This document shows positions 59,978 to 64,000 of a DNA stretch of 64,000 nt, in pieces. The DNA comes from Pseudomonas saudiphocaensis (GTDB lineage: Bacteria > Pseudomonadota > Gammaproteobacteria > Pseudomonadales > Pseudomonadaceae), in contig NZ_CCSF01000001.1 of assembly GCF_000756775.1 (NCBI RefSeq), positions 2,108,001 to 2,172,000 of the forward strand, in the 5' to 3' direction. Under the pieces are notes generated by a model, which worked only from the letters and a program-made list of their open reading frames with translations, made no database searches and had not been told where the DNA came from. A program made the position numbers and the translations under genes. Every line of letters starts with the position of its first letter. Positions within the stretch are counted from its first letter, which is position 1.

Positions 59978-60034
59978 CAAATTATCGTGCTGCCGATTCA
60001 CCCAGGCAGACGCCCTGCTGTGCTGTTTCATAAC

Positions 60035-60066
60035 GCAAAACGCCGGCTTTCGCCGGCGTTTTTTAC
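60035..60066. terminator. Terminator between yceI and the efflux promoter
   Basis: AAAACGCCGGC-TTTC-GCCGGCGTTTTTT hairpin with A and T runs on both strands; terminates the yceI transcript on the minus strand. Confidence 0.9.
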
Positions 60067-60076
60067 AACTTTCCCC

Positions 60077-60652
60077 TTACTTGCGGACCCCTTCAACGGA
60101 GATGATCAGGTCGACGGTTTGCGAAGCCGGACCAAGATCCATCTTTATGTCGAAATCCTTCAGCTTCAGCGTTGTGGTGCCTTCGAAGCCGGCACGGTAG
60201 CCACCCCAGGGATCATCACCCTCACCGATAAATTTCGCCGCGATCACAACCGGCTTGGTCACCCCATTGAGCGTCAGATCACCGGTAATGTCAGCAGTGC
60301 CCTCGCCAGTGGATTTAACTGACGTGGACTTGAAAGTTGCCGTGGGGTGCTTGGCGACATTGAGGAAATCATCGCTACGCAGGTGCTTGTCACGCTCGGC
60401 ATGGTTGGAGTCCAGGCTGGCAGTTTTCAACGTCACTTCAACCTGGCTGGCTTCCGGCTGCTCCGCATCGAAGCTGAAGGAGCCTTCGAAATCTTTGAAG
60501 GTGCCGTACAGCCAGCTGAAGCCCATGTGGCTGATCTTGAAGTTGACGAAGGCGTGTTGCCCTTCTCTGTCGATCACATAGTCGGCGGCTGCAGCCTGAC
60601 CGGCAAAGATCATTGAACCCAGTGCAAGTGCGGCGAAGGTTTTCTTGAGCAT
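60077..60652 (-). CDS. YceI-family periplasmic protein
   Basis: 191 residues. Signal peptide [28 protein letters not shown], cleavage likely after AAA. YceI beta-barrel (lipocalin-like) pattern follows: [30 protein letters not shown] and [20 protein letters not shown]. YceI proteins bind isoprenoid-type lipids. AAGGAG precedes the ATG. It lies immediately behind the cytochrome b561 gene (their spacing is about 14 bp), a pairing seen in many proteobacteria. Confidence 0.92.
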   Translation of the reverse strand: MLKKTFAALALGSMIFAGQAAAADYVIDREGQHAFVNFKISHMGFSWLYGTFKDFEGSFSFDAEQPEASQVEVTLKTASLDSNHAERDKHLRSDDFLNVAKHPTATFKSTSVKSTGEGTADITGDLTLNGVTKPVVIAAKFIGEGDDPWGGYRAGFEGTTTLKLKDFDIKMDLGPASQTVDLIISVEGVRK

Positions 60653-60666
60653 GTGAGTCTCCTTTT

Positions 60667-61227
60667 TCAAAGTTGCTCATCAGCGCGACCGAACATCCTT
60701 CTCAGGGTCGAGTCACGGTCGATGAAGTGGTGCTTGAGAGCAGCCAGAGCATGCAGGGCGGAAAGGATCAGCACGCCCCAGGCCAGGTATTCGTGAACCA
60801 AGCCGGCAATATCGGCCTGGTTAGGAATCGAAGTAATCAGCGCGGGCACCTGGAACCAGTCGAAGACACCGATGCCACGGCCTTCTGCGGTGGAGATCAG
60901 GTAGCCGGAAATCATTACCGCGAACAAGCCCACATAAAGCAGGCCATGCCCGGTCTTGGTCGCCAGGCGGGTCATGCCTCCGTGGCTCGGCAGAGGTGCC
61001 GGACCCGTGCTGACAAAGCGCCAGACAACCCGCAGCACCATCAGACCGAACAGCAGAATGCCAACGCTTTTATGAATATCGGGGGCGGTCCGATACCAGC
61101 TGCTGTAGTAGGTCAGGCCAACCATCCAGTAACCCAGCGCGAACAACCCGACCACGGCAAGCGCAACCAGCCAGTGCATCAGAATGCTGACCAGACCGTA
61201 GTTGCTGGAGGAGTTTCGCCACTGCAT
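60667..61227 (-). CDS. Cytochrome b561
   Basis: 186 residues from [27 protein letters not shown]. Four membrane helices with haem-ligand histidines in [27 protein letters not shown] and [15 protein letters not shown]. It carries electrons in the inner membrane, probably between quinol and a periplasmic partner. Upstream open frame without similarity is rejected. It is cotranscribed with yceI. Confidence 0.9.
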   Translation of the reverse strand: MQWRNSSSNYGLVSILMHWLVALAVVGLFALGYWMVGLTYYSSWYRTAPDIHKSVGILLFGLMVLRVVWRFVSTGPAPLPSHGGMTRLATKTGHGLLYVGLFAVMISGYLISTAEGRGIGVFDWFQVPALITSIPNQADIAGLVHEYLAWGVLILSALHALAALKHHFIDRDSTLRRMFGRADEQL

Positions 61228-61393
61228 GGTTGAGGTCCTGCGTAATTGAGATGGGACTAGCCTAACGATTAAATGATCGCAGCAAGGCAGATTTTTTCGC
61301 TTCAACACATCGAAACGACCGATAGGTCGGCGGGTGCCGCAGCGACTTTCTGCTAGGCTGCGCCCCTCGCTGAGCATAGTAGAAGGAGCCCCC

Positions 61394-62800
61394 ATGAGCC
61401 TGAACGACAGCTGGATGCAGCGCGACCTCGCCGTACTCTGGCATCCCTGCACACAGATGAAGGATCACGAGCAGCTGCCGCTGATTCCCATCCGCCGCGG
61501 TGAAGGCATCTGGCTCGAAGACTTCGACGGCAAGCGCTACATCGATGCCGTCAGCTCCTGGTGGGTCAATGTGTTCGGTCACGCCAATCCCCGCATCAAT
61601 CAGCGCATCAAGGACCAGCTCGACCAGCTTGAGCATGTGATGCTGGCCGGCTTCAGCCATCAGCCGGTGATCGAACTCTCCGAGCGGCTGGTAGCGCTTA
61701 CCCCACCTGGGCTGGAGCGGGTGTTCTTCACCGACAACGGTTCGACCGGCATCGAAGTTTCGCTAAAAATGAGCTTTCACTATTGGCGAAACTGCGGACG
61801 GCTGACCAAGCAGCGCTTCGTCACCCTGACCAACAGCTATCACGGCGAAACCGTGGCGGCCATGTCAGTGGGCGATGTCGCACTGTTCACCGACACCTAC
61901 AAGCCGCTGCTGCTGGATACCTTCAAGGTACCAAGCCCCGACTGCTACCTTCGTCCCGAAGGGGTGAGCTGGGAAGAGCACTCGCGCACCATGTTCGCGC
62001 ACATGGAACAGACCCTGGCCGAGCATCATGAGGAGATCGCCGCAGTAATCGTCGAGCCCCTGATCCAGGGCGCGGGCGGCATGCGCATGTACCACCCGAT
62101 CTACCTCAAGCTATTGCGCGAAGCCTGTGATCGCTATGAGGTGCACCTGATCCTTGACGAGATTGCCGTCGGCTTTGGTCGCACCGGAACGATGTTCGCC
62201 TGCGAGCAGGCAGAGATCACACCGGACTTCCTCTGTCTGTCCAAGGCACTCACCGGTGGCTACCTGCCGATGGCCGCAGTGCTGACCACGGACAAGCTGT
62301 ACCAGGCGTTCTACGACGACTATTCGACGCTACGGGCCTTCCTCCACTCGCACACCTACACCGGCAACCCGTTGGCCTGTGCGGCGGCACTGGCGACTCT
62401 GGACATCTTCGAGCAGGACAATGTGATCGAGGCGAACAAGGCACTCGCCGCTCGCATGGCCAGCGCTACCGCTCACCTGGCCGACCATCCAAACGTGGCC
62501 GAAGTCAGGCAGACGGGCATGGCCGTCGCCATAGAAATGGTCGCCGACAAGGCCAGCAAGACGCCCTATCCGTGGCAGGAACGTCGCGGCCTCAAGGTCT
62601 ACCAGCACGCTCTCGAACGCGGCGCCCTGCTGCGTCCGCTGGGTAGCGTGGTCTACTTTCTACCGCCCTACACCATCACCGAGGAGCAGATCGACTTCCT
62701 CGCCGAGGTCGCCTCTGAAGGCATCGACATCGCCACCCGCGCAGCAGCCAGCGTAACAGTGGCGCCCGGGGCGCCGGTAAACTTCCACGACCCCGGATAA
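61394..62800 (+). CDS. bioA: Adenosylmethionine-8-amino-7-oxononanoate aminotransferase
   Basis: 468 residues, PLP class III aminotransferase converting KAPA to DAPA in biotin synthesis with SAM as amino donor. [25 protein letters not shown] is the BioA-type start; [16 protein letters not shown]-like [26 protein letters not shown], and the PLP lysine in [16 protein letters not shown] follow. AAGGAG precedes the ATG. rsmE follows 82 bp later in the same direction. Confidence 0.96.
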   Translation: MSLNDSWMQRDLAVLWHPCTQMKDHEQLPLIPIRRGEGIWLEDFDGKRYIDAVSSWWVNVFGHANPRINQRIKDQLDQLEHVMLAGFSHQPVIELSERLVALTPPGLERVFFTDNGSTGIEVSLKMSFHYWRNCGRLTKQRFVTLTNSYHGETVAAMSVGDVALFTDTYKPLLLDTFKVPSPDCYLRPEGVSWEEHSRTMFAHMEQTLAEHHEEIAAVIVEPLIQGAGGMRMYHPIYLKLLREACDRYEVHLILDEIAVGFGRTGTMFACEQAEITPDFLCLSKALTGGYLPMAAVLTTDKLYQAFYDDYSTLRAFLHSHTYTGNPLACAAALATLDIFEQDNVIEANKALAARMASATAHLADHPNVAEVRQTGMAVAIEMVADKASKTPYPWQERRGLKVYQHALERGALLRPLGSVVYFLPPYTITEEQIDFLAEVASEGIDIATRAAASVTVAPGAPVNFHDPG

Positions 62801-62882
62801 CCGCCGAAAGCTGGACAGTTACGGCCCTGATCGTCACCATCCGCGCTCCATCCAGCCATTCGCTGATTCATCGGTTTCGCCC

Positions 62883-63599
62883 ATGCGCCTATCCCGTTTC
62901 CATATCGATGCACCACTCTCCCTCGGCCAACATGAGCTGCCCGAGGCCCAGGCCCACTACATTGGCCGAGTCCTGCGCATGGCCCCGGGGGATGCCGTGC
63001 AGCTATTCGATGGCAGTGGTCAGGAATACCAGGGCGTGCTGGTCGAGGTGGGCAAAAAGCTGGTACGAGTGGAGCTGCATCAACAATTGACGGGCTTACC
63101 CGAGTCGCGCCTGCGGATTCACCTCGGCCAGGGCCTGTCCCGCGGTGAGCGCATGGACTGGGCGATCCAGAAAGCCGTCGAACTGGGCGTTGCAGAAATA
63201 ACGCCAATCATCAGCGAACGCTGCGAAGTACGGCTGAAGGACGAGCGGGCCGACAAACGCCTGGCCCACTGGCGTCAGATCGCTGTCAGCGCCTGTGAAC
63301 AGTGTGGCCGCTCGGTCATTCCGCTCATCCATCCGCCGGCTCCTCTGGCGCAATGGCTGGCGGTGGAAGCACAGCTGAAGCTGGTCCTGCACCCTGTCGC
63401 CGATCCCCTGGCAGGCCATCAGCATCCGGAGTCGCTGGCCTTTCTGATCGGGCCGGAGGGCGGTCTGAGCGATGTTGAAGTCGAGCAGGCCCGCAGTGCT
63501 GGTTTCCAGCCTGCGCGCCTCGGTCCGCGCGTGCTACGCACAGAAACAGCGCCGGTCGTGGCTTTAAGCGTGGCGCAGCAGTTGTGGGGCGATTTGTAG
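62883..63599 (+). CDS. rsmE: 16S rRNA (uracil1498-N3)-methyltransferase
   Basis: 238 residues, SPOUT-class enzyme. An N-terminal PUA-like domain (HYIGRVLRMAPGDAVQLFDGSG) is followed by the knotted methyltransferase domain with ISERCEVRLKDERADKRLAHWRQIAVSACEQCGRS and the SAM knot FLIGPEGGLSDVEVEQARSAGF, LGPRVLRTETAPVVAL. It methylates U1498 of 16S rRNA using SAM. Confidence 0.95.
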   Translation: MRLSRFHIDAPLSLGQHELPEAQAHYIGRVLRMAPGDAVQLFDGSGQEYQGVLVEVGKKLVRVELHQQLTGLPESRLRIHLGQGLSRGERMDWAIQKAVELGVAEITPIISERCEVRLKDERADKRLAHWRQIAVSACEQCGRSVIPLIHPPAPLAQWLAVEAQLKLVLHPVADPLAGHQHPESLAFLIGPEGGLSDVEVEQARSAGFQPARLGPRVLRTETAPVVALSVAQQLWGDL

Positions 63600-63625
63600 G
63601 GTGGAAGTCGCTTTGTACTTCCACC
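63596..63625. repeat. GTAGGGTGGA-type hairpin, copy 5
   Basis: GGTGGAAGT/ACTTCCACC stem overlapping the rsmE stop codon, between convergent rsmE and chpC-like genes; it may serve as a terminator. Confidence 0.78.
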
Positions 63626-63650
63626 ATCGACCCGCGATCCACCACTGCCT

Positions 63651-64000
63651 TTAAATCAATCCCGCATCGGCCAATTTTTGCTCAAGGCCAATGAGGTCGG
63701 GAATCCGTGCCTGTATATCCCCAAGGTTGACAGCATCAAGCTCAAGCGGCGCCAGCGGCGCATCCGAACGAGCCAGGCTGCCATCGACCTTTATCGAGCG
63801 TGGGATGCCCTGGACCAGCAAGGCAATGAACTTCACATGCTCACGACCACCCAGCGCGTTGAGGATCACGACCTGAGGCCGTGAGCCTGTTTCGGCCTGA
63901 CCACCCGATGCCGCCTCGAACGACAACAGTGGCAACATCAGATCGCGCCAAGGCACCTGCCCGAGGAACCAGGCCGGAGCGCCCTGCACGGTTTGTGGCG
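63651..64000 (-). CDS. chpC: CheW-like protein, ChpC type, 3' part
   Basis: Partial: the frame runs off the right edge, and no true start is visible. About 116 C-terminal residues contain FLGQVPWRDLMLPLLSFEAA, a CheW beta-barrel strand, then VVILNALGGREHVKFIALLVQGIPRSIKVD. CheW-type scaffolds link receptors to CheA kinases. From memory, ChpC of the P. aeruginosa Pil-Chp (type IV pilus/twitching) system lies near rsmE and bioA; the order here fits, so ChpC is the likely identity. Confidence 0.7.
   Translation of the reverse strand, partial: PQTVQGAPAWFLGQVPWRDLMLPLLSFEAASGGQAETGSRPQVVILNALGGREHVKFIALLVQGIPRSIKVDGSLARSDAPLAPLELDAVNLGDIQARIPDLIGLEQKLADAGLI

Noticed and set aside
59875-60076. 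A mexR or ttgR regulator gene next to the pump
   Set aside because: The 200-bp gap holds only the promoter/operator and the yceI terminator; no helix-turn-helix frame exists there.

Overview
The window looks like the chromosome of a Pseudomonas-group gammaproteobacterium. It is GC-rich and gene-dense, and it carries several gene runs that, from memory, match Pseudomonas aeruginosa order: fba-pgk-epd-tkt-(SAM-methyltransferase ArsR)-metK; ahcY-metF-helicase-OprM/MexB/MexA-type pump; and bioA-rsmE-chpC. It also has the DUF294/exonuclease/DUF4212 symporter group. The pump promoter resembles the P. putida ttgABC promoter more than mexAB-oprM, so a non-aeruginosa species is likely. I saw no rRNA, tRNA, prophage or CRISPR. 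One IS110-family insertion and one short MITE-like element are the only mobile DNA.

Layout. 1-3.3 kb: end of a large MscS-type channel gene, then selO. 3.3-9.4 kb: a tightly packed minus-strand signalling operon (CHASE3 hybrid kinase with three receivers, CheR, CheB, receiver-kinase) with no chemoreceptor. 9.4-14.3 kb: small stress-type membrane and lipoprotein genes, trehalase with a coupled dehydrogenase, and rarD. 14.5-16.7 kb: malate synthase G (glcB). 16.9-18.0 kb: the IS110 element. 18.2-23.8 kb: CBS/DUF294 nucleotidyltransferase-like protein, DEDDh exonuclease, an unknown membrane protein, and a two-subunit sodium/solute (acetate-type) symporter. 24.4-29.3 kb: dbpA, a YccS-like FUSC protein and a HI0933-type flavoprotein. 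29.6-31.9 kb: small accessory genes (two lipoproteins, hemerythrin, DUF3509, single-domain response regulator).

32-42.5 kb holds central carbon and one-carbon metabolism: fba, two small lipoproteins, pgk, epd, tkt, then a divergent LysR/LysE pair, then a SahR-type regulator directly ahead of metK. 42.6-49.3 kb: a YadGH-type ABC exporter, a ferric-reductase-like flavocytochrome, ligB, and small secreted proteins. 49.5-52.1 kb: ahcY behind an S-adenosylhomocysteine riboswitch, then metF. 52.3-60 kb: a RhlE-type helicase and a TtgABC/MexAB-OprM-type RND pump. 60-64 kb: yceI with cytochrome b561, bioA, rsmE, and the 3' part of a chpC-like cheW gene.

The main physiological themes are as follows. 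SAM recycling appears to be controlled by two different SAH sensors: a protein with a perfect operator at metK, and a riboswitch at ahcY. C2/acetate use (glcB and the symporter) shows A-rich Hfq/Crc-type motifs beside both ribosome binding sites. The MCP-less CheR/CheB/hybrid-kinase operon and the long leader upstream of dbpA are the least explained parts.
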